A DNA stretch of 64,000 nucleotides, taken from contig NZ_CP043318.1 in assembly GCF_001984825.2 (NCBI RefSeq), positions 4,712,001-4,776,000 on the forward strand. The letters run 5' to 3'. Numbering within the stretch: the first letter of the stretch is position 1; every line of letters starts with the position of its first letter. A program made the translations under genes and the position numbers. The stretch is from Enterobacter chengduensis. Its GTDB lineage: Bacteria > Pseudomonadota > Gammaproteobacteria > Enterobacterales > Enterobacteriaceae. This document shows positions 1-12,044 of this stretch, one piece after another. The notes under the pieces were generated by a model. The model was given only the letters and a program-made list of their open reading frames with translations. It ran no database searches and was not told the DNA's origin.

Positions 1-1
1 C

Positions 2-913
<912 letters not shown>

Positions 914-919
914 GTTTTG

Positions 920-966
920 TGCGGCCTGATGCCCTCACCCCGGCCCTCTCCCACAGGGAGAGGGAG
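920..966. repeat. Extragenic palindrome after malT
   Basis: A GC-rich palindromic repeat begins TGCGGCCTGATGCCCTCACC and ends in a CCCTCTCCC/GGGAGAGGG inverted repeat. Related copies lie at 2991-3103, split around the IS at 16396-16428 and 17597-17610, and at 33912-33950. It lies between the convergent malT and glpR genes. It carries an intact copy of the sequence into which the IS110 element at 16427-17598 is inserted. Confidence 0.85.
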
Positions 967-975
967 AACGGCTTT

Positions 976-1734
976 TCAACACAACTCTAACTGCAAATTA
1001 TTATCCTTAATCACCTGCATCACGCCCGCTGGCGGCATCACGTCGGTATAGACCGCATCCACCATGCTGATGCTTCCCATGTTCACCATCGCGTTACGGC
1101 CAAACTTCGAATGGTCCACCACCAGCATCACGTGGCGTGAGTTTTCAATGATCGCGCGCTTGGTGCGCACCTCGTGGTAATCAAACTCCAGCAGCGAGCC
1201 GTCGCTGTCGATGCCGCTGATCCCCAGAATGCCGAAGTCGAGGCGGAACTGAGAGATAAAATCGAGGGTCGCTTCGCCGATAATCCCGCCGTCGCGGCTG
1301 CGCAGCTCGCCGCCCGCGAGGATGATGCGGAAATCGTCTTTCTGCATCAGGGTGTTGGCGACGTTCAGGTTGTTGGTCACCACGCGCAGGTTCTCGTGAT
1401 CCAGCAGGGCATGGGCGACCGCTTCCGGCGTGGTGCCGATATCAATAAACAGCGTCGCCCCGTTGGGGATCTGGCTTGCCACTTTACGGGCAATGCGTTC
1501 TTTCTCCGCCGTCTGCGTGGCTTTACGGTCGTGCCAGGAGGTGTTGACCGAACTGGACGGCAGCGCCGCCCCGCCGTGGTGGCGAAGAATACGGTTCTGA
1601 TCGGCCAGGTCGTTCAGGTCACGACGGATGGTTTGCGGGCTGACGGCAAACTGCTCGACCAGCTCTTCGGTGCTGACGTATCCCTGTTTTTTAACCAGCT
1701 CGATAATGGCGTCATGACGTTGTGTTTGTTTCAT
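976..1734 (-). CDS. glpR: GlpR, glycerol-3-phosphate regulon repressor
   Basis: DeoR-family repressor of 252 residues, the same length as E. coli GlpR. The N-terminal winged helix-turn-helix (about residues 1-57, with VSTEELVEQFAVSPQTIRRD) binds glp operators. The C-terminal sugar-phosphate sensor domain (about 75-235, with IDIGTTPEAVAHAL and the GGIIGEATLDF segment) binds glycerol-3-phosphate, which releases the protein from DNA. An ATG lies one codon upstream, but the second Met matches the E. coli start. It is the last gene of glpEGR, 16 bases after glpG. A matching operator is visible before glpD at 3212-3231. Confidence 0.97.
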   Translation of the reverse strand: MKQTQRHDAIIELVKKQGYVSTEELVEQFAVSPQTIRRDLNDLADQNRILRHHGGAALPSSSVNTSWHDRKATQTAEKERIARKVASQIPNGATLFIDIGTTPEAVAHALLDHENLRVVTNNLNVANTLMQKDDFRIILAGGELRSRDGGIIGEATLDFISQFRLDFGILGISGIDSDGSLLEFDYHEVRTKRAIIENSRHVMLVVDHSKFGRNAMVNMGSISMVDAVYTDVMPPAGVMQVIKDNNLQLELC

Positions 1735-1750
1735 CAATTATCCCTGAGAA

Positions 1751-2581
1751 TTATGTTCGTTTTCGCGCATGGAGCGTGTCGGCAAAGGCCATCGCCAGCC
1801 CCACGGCCAGCCCGGCGACGTGCGCACCGTTGGCGATAGACATACCAAACAGATCAAACCATCCGGCAATTAGCCATATTAACGCAAAGGTTATTAATCC
1901 GCGCTGCAGATAGATGCCGCTTTCCGGATCGCGCTCCCCACGAAGCCAGACGTAGCCCATCAGGGCATACACGACGCCCGACAGCCCGCCGAACCACGGC
2001 CCGCTAAACTTGTGCTGTACGTAGCCGCTCAGCAGGGCGCTGATAATGGTGATAACGATCAGCTTGCCGCTGCCCAGGCGCTTTTCAACGGCGCCGCCGA
2101 GATACCACCACCACAGCAGGTTAAAGAGGATATGCATCACCGAGAAGTGCATCAGCGCGTGGGTAAAGTAGCGCCAGACGTCAAACTCAAGAGACGGGTC
2201 ATAGGGCCAGGCCAGGGCAATCATCACGCTCTGGTCGCCCACCACGTTCATAATAATGAAGACGATAATGCAGGCCGCCATCAGCAGCAGCGTAAACGGG
2301 CCCGCGCGTTCGCGAATAGTGGCAAGGAAGGGAAAGCGGCTGTAGTGCAGTCCGCTGCCCGTCTGGCCAGACTGCCAGCTTGCCGCCAGATAGCGAGGGT
2401 CGCCAGGGTTCTCAAGAAAACGCGCCAGCTCCTCGTTTACCCGCCCGGCCTGGCTCTCATCGGCCAGCCAGACGTCGGTCTGCGTATGTTGCTGAATAGT
2501 CAGAATAACGCCCTGCGTCGCCATATAGTCGACAAACGCCTGGGCGACGCGCGGGTTGGTAAAAGAGGTGATCATCAACAT
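1751..2581 (-). CDS. glpG: GlpG, rhomboid intramembrane serine protease
   Basis: Rhomboid protease of the inner membrane, 276 residues as in E. coli. An N-terminal cytosolic domain of about 90 residues precedes six membrane segments. The catalytic serine lies in [12 protein letters not shown] (about residue 201) and the catalytic histidine in [12 protein letters not shown] (about residue 254). The WR and HxxxN-type motif ([18 protein letters not shown]) of rhomboids is present. The start is the MLMITSF methionine, as in E. coli; the frame is open nine codons further upstream but that extension is not conserved. It lies between glpE and glpR in one operon. Its physiological substrates include orphan membrane proteins; no direct role in glycerol metabolism is known. 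Confidence 0.96.
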   Translation of the reverse strand: MLMITSFTNPRVAQAFVDYMATQGVILTIQQHTQTDVWLADESQAGRVNEELARFLENPGDPRYLAASWQSGQTGSGLHYSRFPFLATIRERAGPFTLLLMAACIIVFIIMNVVGDQSVMIALAWPYDPSLEFDVWRYFTHALMHFSVMHILFNLLWWWYLGGAVEKRLGSGKLIVITIISALLSGYVQHKFSGPWFGGLSGVVYALMGYVWLRGERDPESGIYLQRGLITFALIWLIAGWFDLFGMSIANGAHVAGLAVGLAMAFADTLHARKRT

Positions 2582-2628
2582 GGGCAGCGGTCGCTTATTT
2601 CCACACAAAAGGGGACAGTATAGCGGGA

Positions 2629-2961
2629 TTAGCGCTCAAACGCGTATTCCACTTCCGCCGGGAAATGACGATGCCAGGCATCGAAGCCGCCGTCGACGCT
2701 GTAAACCGCGTCATAACCCTGCTGGAGCAGATACTGCGCCGCGCCTTTGCTGCTGTTGCCGTGGTAGCACATGACCATGACCGGCGTGTCGAAGTCGTTA
2801 TCGCGCATAAACGCGCCCAGCGTGTCGTTGGTGAGATGAAACGCGCCCGGCGTATGGCCCATCGCAAAACTCTGCGGATCGCGGATGTCCACCAGCACCG
2901 CTTTTCCCTGGTGCATCTTCTGGTGGGCTTCTTCTACGTTAATACATTCAAACTGATCCAT
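2629..2961 (-). CDS. glpE: GlpE, thiosulfate sulfurtransferase (rhodanese)
   Basis: Single-domain rhodanese of 110 residues. It transfers sulfane sulfur from thiosulfate to cyanide or thiols through a persulfide on the active-site cysteine, Cys65 in CYHGNSS. The rhodanese signature [20 protein letters not shown] lies at about residues 22-41. It is a soluble cytoplasmic protein and the first gene of glpEGR, 47 bases before glpG. It is transcribed divergently from glpD across a region of about 300 bases. Confidence 0.96.
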   Translation of the reverse strand: MDQFECINVEEAHQKMHQGKAVLVDIRDPQSFAMGHTPGAFHLTNDTLGAFMRDNDFDTPVMVMCYHGNSSKGAAQYLLQQGYDAVYSVDGGFDAWHRHFPAEVEYAFER

Positions 2962-2990
2962 GGTGTTCTCTTTCTGTTATTCAGATTTTA

Positions 2991-3103
2991 TGCGGCTTGC
3001 TGACCCTCACCCCAGCCCTCTCCCTATAAGGGAGAGGGAGCAAACCATTCCCTCGCCCCTCTGGGGAGAGGGTTAGGGTGAGGGGAAAGGGCATCAGACC
3101 GCA
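2991..3103. repeat. Inverted pair of extragenic palindromes
   Basis: Two copies of the CCCTCACCCCAGCCCTCTCC-type repeat stand head to head (about 2991-3040 and 3049-3103) between the divergent glpE and glpD genes. The pair could form a long hairpin in RNA or DNA. Each half has its own CCCTCTCC/GGAGAGGG stem, and the outer ends TGCGG and CCGCA also pair. Confidence 0.8.
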
Positions 3104-3211
3104 CTATTTTACCCCGTAGTGTACGTCCTGGCGGCGGGTAAACGCCATTATGTTATCCATATCACTCTAAATTGTTTTTTTGATGTTACCAAAAGCGCGT
3201 TCCTTTGCTAT

Positions 3212-3231
3212 TATGAGCGATATCGAACATT
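3212..3231. promoter_or_regulatory. GlpR operator before glpD
   Basis: TATGAGCGATATCGAACATT is an imperfect palindrome matching the known GlpR operator consensus (ATGTTCGATATCGAACAT type). It lies about 33 bases upstream of the glpD ATG, where a bound repressor would block transcription. The call rests on similarity to the E. coli site. Confidence 0.75.
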
Positions 3232-3263
3232 TCTGAGCTTTAACGAAAGTGCATGAGGGTGTT

Positions 3264-4772
3264 ATGGAAACCAAAGATCTGATTGTGATAGGCGGTGGCA
3301 TCAACGGTGCCGGTATTGCGGTCGATGCCGCAGGACGCGGTTTATCCGTACTGATGCTGGAAGCTAACGATCTCGCCTGCGCGACGTCGTCCGCCAGCTC
3401 CAAGCTGATTCACGGTGGCCTGCGCTACCTGGAACACTACGAATTCCGCCTGGTTAGCGAAGCGCTGGCCGAACGTGAAGTGCTGCTCAAAATGGCCCCG
3501 CATCTGGCGATTCCGATGCGCTTCCGCCTGCCCCATCGCCCGCACCTGCGTCCGGCGTGGATGATCCGAATTGGTCTGTTTATGTACGATCATCTGGGTA
3601 AGCGCACCAGCCTCCCGGGTTCGAAAGGGTTGCGTTTTGGCTCAGAATCGGTCCTTAAGCCTGAAATCGTGCGCGGATTCGAATATTCCGACTGCTGGGT
3701 GGACGATGCGCGTCTGGTACTGGCGAATGCGCAGATGGTCGAGAAGAAAGGCGGCGAGGTGAAAACCCGCACCCGCGCGACCGCTGCCCGTCGTGAAAAC
3801 GGCCTGTGGATTGTCGAGGCGGAAGATATCGATACCGGCGAGAAGTTCAGCTGGAAAGCGCGCGGCCTGGTGAACGCCACCGGTCCGTGGGTGAAGCAGT
3901 TCTTCGATGACGGCATGCATCTGCCTTCACCGTACGGCATCCGCCTGATCAAGGGCAGCCACATCGTGGTACCGCGCGTGCATACCCAGAAGCAGGCCTA
4001 CATTCTGCAGAACGAAGACAAGCGCATCGTGTTTGTGATCCCGTGGATGGACGAATTCTCGATCGTTGGCACCACCGACGTGGAGTACAAAGGCGATCCG
4101 AAAAGCGTGGAGATCGACGAGAGCGAAGTGAACTACCTGCTCAAAGTGTATAACGCGCACTTTAAGAAACAGCTGTCGCGCGACGACGTGGTCTGGACCT
4201 ACTCCGGCGTGCGCCCGCTGTGCGATGACGAGTCTGACTCTCCGCAGGCGATTACCCGCGACTATACGCTGGATATTCACGACGTTGACGGCCAGGCGCC
4301 GCTGCTGTCGGTATTTGGCGGCAAGCTTACCACCTACCGCAAGCTGGCCGAGCACGCGCTGGAAAAACTGGCGCCGTACTACAAAGGCATTGGCCCGGCA
4401 TGGACCAAGGGTGCGGTGCTGCCCGGCGGTGATATCGGCGATAACCGCGATGATTACGCCGCGAAGCTGCGCCGTCGCTTCCCGTTCATCACCGAAGGCA
4501 TGGCGCGCCACTACGCCCGCACCTACGGCAGCAATACCGAGCTGTTCCTGGGTGAGGCGAAGGACATTGCGGATCTGGGCGAGCATTTCGGCCACGAGCT
4601 GTACGAAGCCGAGCTGCGCTATCTGGTGGAGCACGAGTGGGTGCGTCGTCTGGACGACGCCATCTGGCGCCGCACCAAAGAAGGGATGTGGCTGAATGCC
4701 GAGCAGCAGTCTCGCGTGGCGCAGTGGCTGCTGCAAAATGCGGGAAAGCGTGAGCTGTCGTTGGCGTCGTAA
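3264..4772 (+). CDS. glpD: GlpD, aerobic glycerol-3-phosphate dehydrogenase
   Basis: FAD-dependent, membrane-associated enzyme of 502 residues. It oxidises sn-glycerol-3-phosphate to dihydroxyacetone phosphate and passes electrons to ubiquinone. The dinucleotide-binding motif IVIGGGINGAGIAVDAAGRG lies at about residues 7-26. The conserved SSKLIHGGLRYLEHYEF and GGKLTTYRKLAEHAL segments are present. The METKDL start matches E. coli GlpD; an ATG five codons upstream (3249) is open in frame but not conserved. It stands alone, divergent from glpEGR, with a GlpR operator just upstream. Confidence 0.97.
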   Translation: METKDLIVIGGGINGAGIAVDAAGRGLSVLMLEANDLACATSSASSKLIHGGLRYLEHYEFRLVSEALAEREVLLKMAPHLAIPMRFRLPHRPHLRPAWMIRIGLFMYDHLGKRTSLPGSKGLRFGSESVLKPEIVRGFEYSDCWVDDARLVLANAQMVEKKGGEVKTRTRATAARRENGLWIVEAEDIDTGEKFSWKARGLVNATGPWVKQFFDDGMHLPSPYGIRLIKGSHIVVPRVHTQKQAYILQNEDKRIVFVIPWMDEFSIVGTTDVEYKGDPKSVEIDESEVNYLLKVYNAHFKKQLSRDDVVWTYSGVRPLCDDESDSPQAITRDYTLDIHDVDGQAPLLSVFGGKLTTYRKLAEHALEKLAPYYKGIGPAWTKGAVLPGGDIGDNRDDYAAKLRRRFPFITEGMARHYARTYGSNTELFLGEAKDIADLGEHFGHELYEAELRYLVEHEWVRRLDDAIWRRTKEGMWLNAEQQSRVAQWLLQNAGKRELSLAS

Positions 4773-4780
4773 TTGAAAAA

Positions 4781-4851
4781 AGCCGGGTGGCGGCTCCGCC
4801 TTACCCGGCCTACTCGATCCCGTAGGCCCGGTAAGCGCAGCGCCACCGGGC
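4781..4851. repeat. REP palindrome between glpD and glgP
   Basis: Two head-to-head copies of the classic REP-type sequence (GCCGGGTGGCGGCT...TTACCCGGCC, then GGCCCGGTAAGCGCAGCGCC) lie between the convergent glpD and glgP genes. They probably act in transcript end formation or stability. A single further copy lies at 17626-17660. Confidence 0.85.
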
Positions 4852-4858
4852 TTTGTTT

Positions 4859-7306
4859 TTACAGCCTCACCGGATCAATATGCCAGATCGTATCGGCATA
4901 CTCCTTGATGGTCCTGTCTGACGAGAAATAGCCCATATTGGCGATGTTATACATCGCGGCGCTGGTCCACTTCTCCGGCTGGCGATACAGCTCGTCCACC
5001 TTGTCCTGACAGTCCACGTAGCTGCGGTAATCCGCCAGCACCTGGTAGTGATCGCCAAAGTTAATCAGCGAATCGACCAGATCGCGATAGCGGCTCGGTT
5101 CATCAGGGCTAAACACGCCGGTCGCGATCTGCGTCAGCACCTGGCGCAACTCTTCATCCTCTTCGTAATACTGACGCGGCGAGTAGCCTTTCCTGCGCAG
5201 CGCCTCCACCTCTTCCGTCGTATTACCGAAGATAAAGATATTTTCTTCGCCCACGTGCTCCAGCATCTCGACGTTCGCCCCGTCAAGCGTGCCGATGGTC
5301 AGCGCGCCGTTAAGGGCAAACTTCATGTTACTGGTGCCGGACGCTTCCGTCCCCGCCGTGGAAATCTGCTCAGAGAGATCCGCCGCCGGGATGATCAGCT
5401 GCGCCAGGCTGACGCTGTAGTTTGGAATGAAGACCACCTTCAGCTTGTCGCCAATGTCCGGATCCTGGTTGACCACCTTCGCCACGTCGTTGATGAGATG
5501 AATGATGTGCTTCGCCATGTAGTAGGCCGACGCCGCCTTGCCGGCGAAGATCTTCACGCGCGGCACCCATTCGGCCGTCGGATCGGCCTTGATGCGGTTG
5601 TAATGGGTGATCACGTGCAGCACGTTCATCAGCTGACGCTTGTACTCGTGGATGCGTTTGATCTGCACGTCGAACAGCGCTTTCGGGTTTGCCACCACGT
5701 TGAGGTGCATCGCCAGCCAGACCGCCAGACGCTTTTTGTTCAGCAGCTTGGCTTCGCGCACGGCCTTGTTCACCGTCGGGAAATCAATATGCTGTTCCAG
5801 CTCGCTCAGCTGGCTCAGGTCGGTACGCCAGGTGCGGCCAATATTTTCGTCCAGCACCTCGGAGAGCGGCTGGTTGGCCAGCGCCAGCCAGCGGCGCGGG
5901 GTGACGCCGTTGGTCACGTTGCAGAACCGCGTCGGGAAGATCTTCGCGAAGTCCGCAAACAGCGACTGCACCATCAGGTTCGAGTGGAGCCCGGACACGC
6001 CGTTGACCTTGTGGCTGATGACGACCGCCAGCCAGGCCATGCGCACGCGGCGTCCGTTCGATTCATCAATGATGGACGCGCGGCTCAGCAGCCCGGTATC
6101 GTTCGGATACTGCTCCTGCAGGGTCTTGAGGAAGTAGTCGTTAATCTCAAAGATAATCTGCAGATGGCGCGGCAGGATTTTGCCGAGCATATCCACCGGC
6201 CACGTCTCCAGCGCCTCGCTCATCAGCGTGTGGTTGGTGTACGAGAACACCTGACAGGTCACCTCAAAGGCGTCATCCCAGCTGAACTTATGCTCGTCGA
6301 TCAGCAGGCGCATCAGCTCGGGAATAGAGAGCACCGGATGGGTGTCGTTAAGGTGGATCGCGGTTTTCTCCGCCAGGTTGGCGTAGGTTTTGTGCAGCTG
6401 GTGGTGGCGGCTGAGGATGTCCTGAATCGTCGCCGAAACGAGGAAATACTCCTGACGCAGGCGCAGCTCGCGGCCGGAGTAGGTCGAGTCGTCCGGATAC
6501 AGCACGCGGGAGACGTTCTCGGAGTGGTTTTTATCTTCCACTGCCGCAAAGTAGTCCCCCTGGTTGAATTTACCGAGGTTAATTTCGCTACTCGCCTGGG
6601 CGCTCCACAGGCGCAGCGTGTTGGTGGCGTCGGTGTCATAGCCGGGGATGATCTGGTCGTAGGCCACGGCCAGGATTTCTTCCGTTTCCACCCAGCGGGA
6701 TTTTTTTCCTTCCTGCTGAATACGCCCGCCAAAGCGCACCTTGTAGCGCGTGTTGTGGCGCTTGAACTCCCACGGGTTGCCGTACTCCAGCCAGTAGTCC
6801 GGGGACTCTTTCTGCCGCCCGTCGACGATGTTCTGCTTGAACATGCCGTAGTCGTAGCGAATGCCGTAGCCGCGGCCCGGCAGCGCCAGCGTCGCCAGCG
6901 AGTCGAGGAAGCAGGCGGCAAGACGTCCCAGGCCGCCGTTGCCGAGGCCCGGGTCGTTCTCTTCGTCAATCAGCTCTTCTAAATCCAGCCCCATCTCTTC
7001 CAGGGCGGTTTTGACGTCGTCGTAAATGCCGAGCGACAGCAGCGCGTTGGACAGCGTGCGGCCAATCAAAAATTCCATCGACAGGTAGTAAACCTGACGC
7101 GTTTCCTGCGAGAGCTGGGCGCGGTTTGAGCGCAGCCAGCGTTCAACTAAACGGTCGCGCACCGCAAACAGGGTGGCGTTCAGCCACTCGTGCTTGTTGG
7201 CGATGACCGGATCTTTCCCGATGGTGAACATCAGCTTGTAGGCGATGGAGTGCTTTAACGCCTCAACGCTGAGCGTGGGTGAAGAGTAGCTAAATGGAGC
7301 GTTCAT
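4859..7306 (-). CDS. glgP: GlgP, glycogen phosphorylase
   Basis: GT35 phosphorylase of 815 residues, as in E. coli. It releases glucose-1-phosphate from glycogen and maltodextrin non-reducing ends using phosphate. The pyridoxal-phosphate lysine lies in the signature [14 protein letters not shown] (about residue 660), followed by the substrate-binding [12 protein letters not shown]. The N-terminal phosphorylase motif [20 protein letters not shown] is intact. It is the last gene of glgBXCAP, starting 18 bases after the glgA stop. The complementary strand carries a long open frame that is only a shadow of this high-GC gene. Confidence 0.97.
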   Translation of the reverse strand: MNAPFSYSSPTLSVEALKHSIAYKLMFTIGKDPVIANKHEWLNATLFAVRDRLVERWLRSNRAQLSQETRQVYYLSMEFLIGRTLSNALLSLGIYDDVKTALEEMGLDLEELIDEENDPGLGNGGLGRLAACFLDSLATLALPGRGYGIRYDYGMFKQNIVDGRQKESPDYWLEYGNPWEFKRHNTRYKVRFGGRIQQEGKKSRWVETEEILAVAYDQIIPGYDTDATNTLRLWSAQASSEINLGKFNQGDYFAAVEDKNHSENVSRVLYPDDSTYSGRELRLRQEYFLVSATIQDILSRHHQLHKTYANLAEKTAIHLNDTHPVLSIPELMRLLIDEHKFSWDDAFEVTCQVFSYTNHTLMSEALETWPVDMLGKILPRHLQIIFEINDYFLKTLQEQYPNDTGLLSRASIIDESNGRRVRMAWLAVVISHKVNGVSGLHSNLMVQSLFADFAKIFPTRFCNVTNGVTPRRWLALANQPLSEVLDENIGRTWRTDLSQLSELEQHIDFPTVNKAVREAKLLNKKRLAVWLAMHLNVVANPKALFDVQIKRIHEYKRQLMNVLHVITHYNRIKADPTAEWVPRVKIFAGKAASAYYMAKHIIHLINDVAKVVNQDPDIGDKLKVVFIPNYSVSLAQLIIPAADLSEQISTAGTEASGTSNMKFALNGALTIGTLDGANVEMLEHVGEENIFIFGNTTEEVEALRRKGYSPRQYYEEDEELRQVLTQIATGVFSPDEPSRYRDLVDSLINFGDHYQVLADYRSYVDCQDKVDELYRQPEKWTSAAMYNIANMGYFSSDRTIKEYADTIWHIDPVRL

Positions 7307-7324
7307 ATCAGTAACTTCGCCTCG

Positions 7325-8758
7325 TTACATCAAGCGTTGATAGAGATCGCGGTACGACTGCGCCGCGACGTGCCAGCTAAAGTCCATGGACATCGCCTGA
7401 CGCTGAACGTAACGCCAGAGCGATGGTCGGGACCACAAGACGAACGCACGCCGAATCGCCCGAAGCAGCGACCAGGCATTACTGTCCTCAAAGACAAACC
7501 CGCTGGCGATACCGTCCGCCAGGTTTTCCAGAGAGCTGTCGGATACGGTATCCGCCAGCCCGCCCGTGCGGCGCACCAACGGCAGCGTGCCGTATTTCAG
7601 GCCGTAAAGCTGCGTCAGGCCGCAGGGTTCGAAGCGGCTGGGCACCAGGATGACGTCCGCGCCGCCCATGATGCGGTGCGAGAACGCCTCGTGGTAGCCA
7701 ATCTGCACGCCCACCTGCCCCGGGTGTTCCGCGGCGGCGGCAAGGAAACCTTCCTGCAGCACCGGGTCGCCCGCGCCAAGCAGCGCCAGCTGTCCCCCCT
7801 GCTCCAGCAAACCGGGCAGCGCCTCCAGCACCAGATCCAGCCCTTTCTGGCTGGTCAGGCGGCTGACCACCGCAAACAGCGGCACTTTGTCGTTAACCTT
7901 CAGACCCATCGCAATCTGCAGCTGGCGTTTGTTTTCCGCTTTGTCTTCCACGGAATCACGGCCATAGCGCGCCGCCAGCAGGAGATCGGTTTCCGGGCTC
8001 CAGATCTGTTCATCCACGCCGTTCAGAATGCCCGACAGGCGGCCTTCCCGATGGCGCTGCTGCAGCAACCCTTCCATGCCGTAGCCAAACGCCGGCTGGG
8101 TGATTTCTCGCGCATAGGTTGGGCTGACCGCCGTGATGTGATCGGCGTAATAGAGCCCGGCTTTCAGGAACGAGATCTGCCCGTTGAACTCCAGCCCGTG
8201 CATGTTATAGAACGACCATGGCAGATCGATGTCATTCATATGGTGCGCGTAGTACATCCCCTGGTACGCCAGGTTATGCACGGTGAAGACCGATTTGGCC
8301 GGGTGGCCGCGCGCGGCGAGATACGCCGGGGCAAGCCCGGCGTGCCAGTCATGCGCGTGCACCACGTTCGGGCGCCAGAACGGATCCAGCCCCGTCGCCA
8401 TTTCAGCGCCGACCCAGCCGAGCAGCGCAAAGCGCAGCACGTTATCGGTGTAGGCGAACAGGTTCGTATCGTGATACGGGCTGCCCGGTCGGTCGTACAG
8501 GTGCGGCGCGTCAATCAGGTAAATCCCTACGCCATTGTAATGTCCAAACAGCAGGGTAATGCGTCCGGCAAACGTTTCACGGCGGGTCACAACCTTTGCA
8601 TCAGGAATGCCGCGCCGGATATCCGGAAAGGCGGGCAGCAGGACTCGGGTATCCACGCCTCCGGCGATTTGCGCTGCCGGTAATGCACCCAGAACATCTG
8701 CCAGACCGCCCGTTTTTAACAACGGGAACATCTCAGAACATACGTGTAAAACCTGCAT
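7325..8758 (-). CDS. glgA: GlgA, glycogen synthase (ADP-glucose)
   Basis: GT5 glycogen synthase of 477 residues, as in E. coli. It transfers glucose from ADP-glucose to the growing alpha-1,4-glucan. The KTGGL nucleotide-sugar motif is at residues 15-19. The C-terminal retaining-glycosyltransferase motif [21 protein letters not shown] holds the catalytic Glu. The start used overlaps the glgC stop by one base (TGATG), which implies translational coupling; another ATG lies directly upstream. Confidence 0.97.
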   Translation of the reverse strand: MQVLHVCSEMFPLLKTGGLADVLGALPAAQIAGGVDTRVLLPAFPDIRRGIPDAKVVTRRETFAGRITLLFGHYNGVGIYLIDAPHLYDRPGSPYHDTNLFAYTDNVLRFALLGWVGAEMATGLDPFWRPNVVHAHDWHAGLAPAYLAARGHPAKSVFTVHNLAYQGMYYAHHMNDIDLPWSFYNMHGLEFNGQISFLKAGLYYADHITAVSPTYAREITQPAFGYGMEGLLQQRHREGRLSGILNGVDEQIWSPETDLLLAARYGRDSVEDKAENKRQLQIAMGLKVNDKVPLFAVVSRLTSQKGLDLVLEALPGLLEQGGQLALLGAGDPVLQEGFLAAAAEHPGQVGVQIGYHEAFSHRIMGGADVILVPSRFEPCGLTQLYGLKYGTLPLVRRTGGLADTVSDSSLENLADGIASGFVFEDSNAWSLLRAIRRAFVLWSRPSLWRYVQRQAMSMDFSWHVAAQSYRDLYQRLM

Positions 8759-10053
8759 CATCGCTCCTGTTTGATCTGCAGCTTCCGCAACATTTCCCGT
8801 GTAACTAACACGATCCCCTCTTCCGAACGGTAGAAACGACGCGCGTCTTCTTCCGCGTTTTCACCGATGACCATCCCCTCAGGGATGACGCAGGCGCGGT
8901 CGATCACGCAACGACGCAGACGACACGAGCGCCCTACCCAGACATCCGGCAATAACACTGCCGAATCGATATTACAGAATGAATTTATCCGCACGCGCGG
9001 GAACAGCACCGACTGCACCACCACCGAACCGGAGATAATGCACCCGCCGGACACCAGCGAGTTCAGCGTCATGCCGTGGCTGCCGGAGCGATCCTGCACG
9101 AACTTGGCCGGCGGCAGGGATTCCATATGGGTTCGAATCGGCCAGTTCTGGTCGTACATATCCAGCTCAGGCGTGACCGACGCCAGGTCGAGGTTCGCTT
9201 TCCAGTACGCTTCCAGCGTGCCCACGTCGCGCCAGTAAGGCTCCGCGTTCGGATCGGACTGCACGCAGGACAGCGGGAAAGGATGTGCATATGCCATGCC
9301 AGCCTGGGTGATTTTCGGGATGATATCTTTGCCAAAGTCGTGGCTGGAGTTTTCGTCTTTGTCGTCTTCTTCCAGCAGCTCATAAAGATAATCTGCATCA
9401 AAGACATAGATCCCCATGCTGGCGAGCGATTTGGTGTCATCGCCCGGCATGGTTGGCGGGTTCGCCGGTTTTTCAACGAAGTCGATGATTTTATCGTCGG
9501 CATCCACGTGCATCACGCCAAACGCCGTCGCCTCGGCAACGGGCACCGGCAGACACGCCACGGTGCAGCGCGCCCCTTTTTCGACATGGTCGATCAGCAT
9601 GTGGGAGTAATCTTGCTTGTAGATGTGGTCCCCGGCGAGGATGACAATGTATTCCGCGCTATAGCGACGAATGATGTCGAGGTTCTGGGTCACCGCATCC
9701 GCCGTCCCGCGATACCAGTTCTCGCCGTGAACGCGCTGCTGAGCAGGCAGGAGATCGACAAACTCGTTCATCTCCTCGCTGAAGAATGACCAGCCGCGCT
9801 GAATATGCTGCACCAGGGTGTGCGACTGATACTGCGTAATGACGCCAATGCGGCGAATGCCCGAGTTCAGGCAGTTGGAGAGGGCAAAATCGATGATACG
9901 GAACTTACCACCAAAGTGAACGGCCGGTTTGGCGCGCTTGATGGTCAAATCTTTCAGGCGGGTACCACGCCCGCCCGCAAGTATCAGGGCAACCGTTTTT
10001 AAGGGTAGCTGGCGTGCCAACATTAAGGGATCGTTCTTCTCTAATCTAACCAT
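8758..10053 (-). CDS. glgC: GlgC, glucose-1-phosphate adenylyltransferase
   Basis: ADP-glucose pyrophosphorylase of 431 residues. It makes ADP-glucose from ATP and glucose-1-phosphate, the committed and allosterically controlled step of bacterial glycogen synthesis (activated by fructose-1,6-bisphosphate, inhibited by AMP in E. coli). The nucleotidyltransferase signature [15 protein letters not shown] is near the N-terminus, followed by [18 protein letters not shown] left-handed beta-helix domain with [16 protein letters not shown] repeats is at the C-terminus. The MVRLEKND start matches E. coli; a 12-codon upstream extension is not conserved. glgX ends 17 bases before the start. Confidence 0.97.
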   Translation of the reverse strand: MVRLEKNDPLMLARQLPLKTVALILAGGRGTRLKDLTIKRAKPAVHFGGKFRIIDFALSNCLNSGIRRIGVITQYQSHTLVQHIQRGWSFFSEEMNEFVDLLPAQQRVHGENWYRGTADAVTQNLDIIRRYSAEYIVILAGDHIYKQDYSHMLIDHVEKGARCTVACLPVPVAEATAFGVMHVDADDKIIDFVEKPANPPTMPGDDTKSLASMGIYVFDADYLYELLEEDDKDENSSHDFGKDIIPKITQAGMAYAHPFPLSCVQSDPNAEPYWRDVGTLEAYWKANLDLASVTPELDMYDQNWPIRTHMESLPPAKFVQDRSGSHGMTLNSLVSGGCIISGSVVVQSVLFPRVRINSFCNIDSAVLLPDVWVGRSCRLRRCVIDRACVIPEGMVIGENAEEDARRFYRSEEGIVLVTREMLRKLQIKQER

Positions 10054-10070
10054 GACTAACTCCTTTTTTA

Positions 10071-12044
10071 TCATCTTTGGAATACGCACACTCCGTGCGC
10101 AGGCCCGTGCCAGACAGCCATTACTACCGGATTATCCGCTCCGGCAAAGGGGGGAACGGCGCGCCACTCCCCGTCAGGTAAAACAATCTCTGCGACGTCA
10201 TCCGTCGCGTTCAGCGTGACCAGCCATTTATCCGACAGCAGGATTTGCAGGCGTGGGACGCCGTGTTGCCACTCTTGCGCGCTTAACGGTTGCGCGTCTT
10301 TATTCAGCCAGCGAACGTTGCCGTCCCCCTCTTCCCACCAGCGATCGGCGGTAAGGGCGGGGATCTGCTGGCGGAGGTGGATCAGCGCGGCGGTGAAATG
10401 GATCAACCCGCTGTTGGCCTCCCCCCAGTCAAGCCAGGTCAGGGTGTTATCCTGGCAATAGGCGTTGTTGTTGCCGTGCTGGCTGTGACCGTGCTCATCG
10501 CCCGCCAGCAGCATCGGCGTGCCCTGCGACAATAAAAGCGTGGTCAGCAGCGCATGGACGCTGGCGCGTCGCCGCTCTATCACATCCAGACTTCCGCCTA
10601 ACCCTTCTATACCATGGTTAAAGCTATGGTTATTGTTAGTCCCATCGCGATTCTCTTCGCCGTTTGCCTCATTGTGTTTCTGATTGAAACAAACGCAGTC
10701 CCTGAGCGTAAAACCGTCGTGCGCCGTCACCAGATTAACGGTGGCCGACGGGCGTTTGCCGTCGCGCTTAAAGAGATCGCTGGACGCGGCAAAGCGCCCG
10801 GCGAATTCCCCTAGCGGCAGATTCCGTTCCAGCCAGAAGCGGCGCGCGGCATCGCGATAGTGGTCGTTCCACTCGGCAAACAGCGGCGGGAAATTCCCGA
10901 CCTGATATCCACCTTCTCCAATGTCCCACGGCTCCGCGATGAGCTTCACCTGCGAGAGCACCGGACAGTTTTTTATCGCCTCAAACAGCGGCGCCTGCTG
11001 GCTGAACGCTGGCGTGCGCCCCATCACCGGCGCCAGGTCGAAACGAAAACCGTCGACGTGGAACGTCTCTACCCAGTATTTCAGGCATTCATAAGCAAAA
11101 TGCGTGACCGCCGGATGGCTGAGGTTGAGCGTGTTGCCGCAGCCGGTCCAGTTCTCATAATCACCATCCTGCCTGATCCAATAATAGCTACGGTTATCAA
11201 TTCCGCGCATGGAGAGCGTCGGGCCGTCGAGATCGCTTTCAGCGCTGTGGTTCAGCACCACGTCCAGAATGACCTCAATGCCCGCCGCGTGGAGCGCCTT
11301 TACCGCATCGCGGAACTCCTCCCGCGCCTTTTCCGGATGTACGGCATAGCGCGGTTCGAGCGCGAACATCCCCAGCGGGTTATAGCCCCAGTAGTTGCTC
11401 AGCCCGAGCCGCTGCAGGCGCGGTTCGCTGGCAAAATGGGCGACGGGGAGCAGTTCAAGGGCGGTGATGCCGAGGTGTTTCAGGTAGGCGATCATGGTGG
11501 GATGCCCGAGCGCCTTATAGGTGCCGCGCATCTCCTTAGGGATAGACGGGTGCAGCCAGGTCAGCCCTTTGACGTGGGCTTCATAAATGACGGTATTGCC
11601 CCACGGCGTGCGCGGCGGAGCATCGTCTTCCCAGTCGTACAGATCGTTCACCACCACGCTTTTGGGCACGACGGGCGCGCTGTCGCGGTGGTCGGGCTCG
11701 CCGTAGCCCACGTGGAAGAGCGGGTCGTCTTTAAACTCGCCATCGACGCGGTGCGCGCACGGGTCAATCAGCAGCTTCGCCGGGTTAAACCAGTGACCCT
11801 GCGCCGGTTCCCACGGGCCGTGTACGCGAAAGCCATAGTGCATGCCTGGCCGTCCTCCGGCCAGATAGCCGTGCCAGGTATCCCCCGTGCGCGCGGGGAG
11901 ATCGTAACGGTGCTCGTTACCTTCCCCATCAAACACGCAAAGCTCTACCCGCTCAGCGTGAGCGGAAAAGAGGGTGAAATTGACCCCCTTTCCGTCAAAG
12001 CGCGCGCCGAGCGGTTCGGGATGACCTGCCGTAAGCTGCGTCAT
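10071..12044 (-). CDS. glgX: GlgX, glycogen debranching enzyme
   Basis: GH13 isoamylase-type debranching enzyme, 657 residues as in E. coli. It hydrolyses alpha-1,6 branches of phosphorylase-limit glycogen. An N-terminal CBM48-like domain (about 15-110) precedes the catalytic barrel. Conserved GH13 regions are visible: DVVLNH, FRFDLA (nucleophile Asp), AEPWD (acid/base Glu) and TAHD. Its ATG overlaps the glgB stop codon (ATGA), so it is coupled to glgB. Confidence 0.97.
   Translation of the reverse strand: MTQLTAGHPEPLGARFDGKGVNFTLFSAHAERVELCVFDGEGNEHRYDLPARTGDTWHGYLAGGRPGMHYGFRVHGPWEPAQGHWFNPAKLLIDPCAHRVDGEFKDDPLFHVGYGEPDHRDSAPVVPKSVVVNDLYDWEDDAPPRTPWGNTVIYEAHVKGLTWLHPSIPKEMRGTYKALGHPTMIAYLKHLGITALELLPVAHFASEPRLQRLGLSNYWGYNPLGMFALEPRYAVHPEKAREEFRDAVKALHAAGIEVILDVVLNHSAESDLDGPTLSMRGIDNRSYYWIRQDGDYENWTGCGNTLNLSHPAVTHFAYECLKYWVETFHVDGFRFDLAPVMGRTPAFSQQAPLFEAIKNCPVLSQVKLIAEPWDIGEGGYQVGNFPPLFAEWNDHYRDAARRFWLERNLPLGEFAGRFAASSDLFKRDGKRPSATVNLVTAHDGFTLRDCVCFNQKHNEANGEENRDGTNNNHSFNHGIEGLGGSLDVIERRRASVHALLTTLLLSQGTPMLLAGDEHGHSQHGNNNAYCQDNTLTWLDWGEANSGLIHFTAALIHLRQQIPALTADRWWEEGDGNVRWLNKDAQPLSAQEWQHGVPRLQILLSDKWLVTLNATDDVAEIVLPDGEWRAVPPFAGADNPVVMAVWHGPAHGVCVFQR

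Noticed and set aside
5048..6982. Long plus-strand open frame of 644 codons opposite glgP
   Set aside because: It is antisense to a fully conserved GlgP and is low-complexity in Arg, Val and His, typical of a shadow in GC-rich coding DNA.
7337..8683. 448-codon frame opposite glgA and similar long frames opposite glgX, glgB and arnA
   Set aside because: Each lies exactly over a conserved gene on the other strand and shows no domain or signal.
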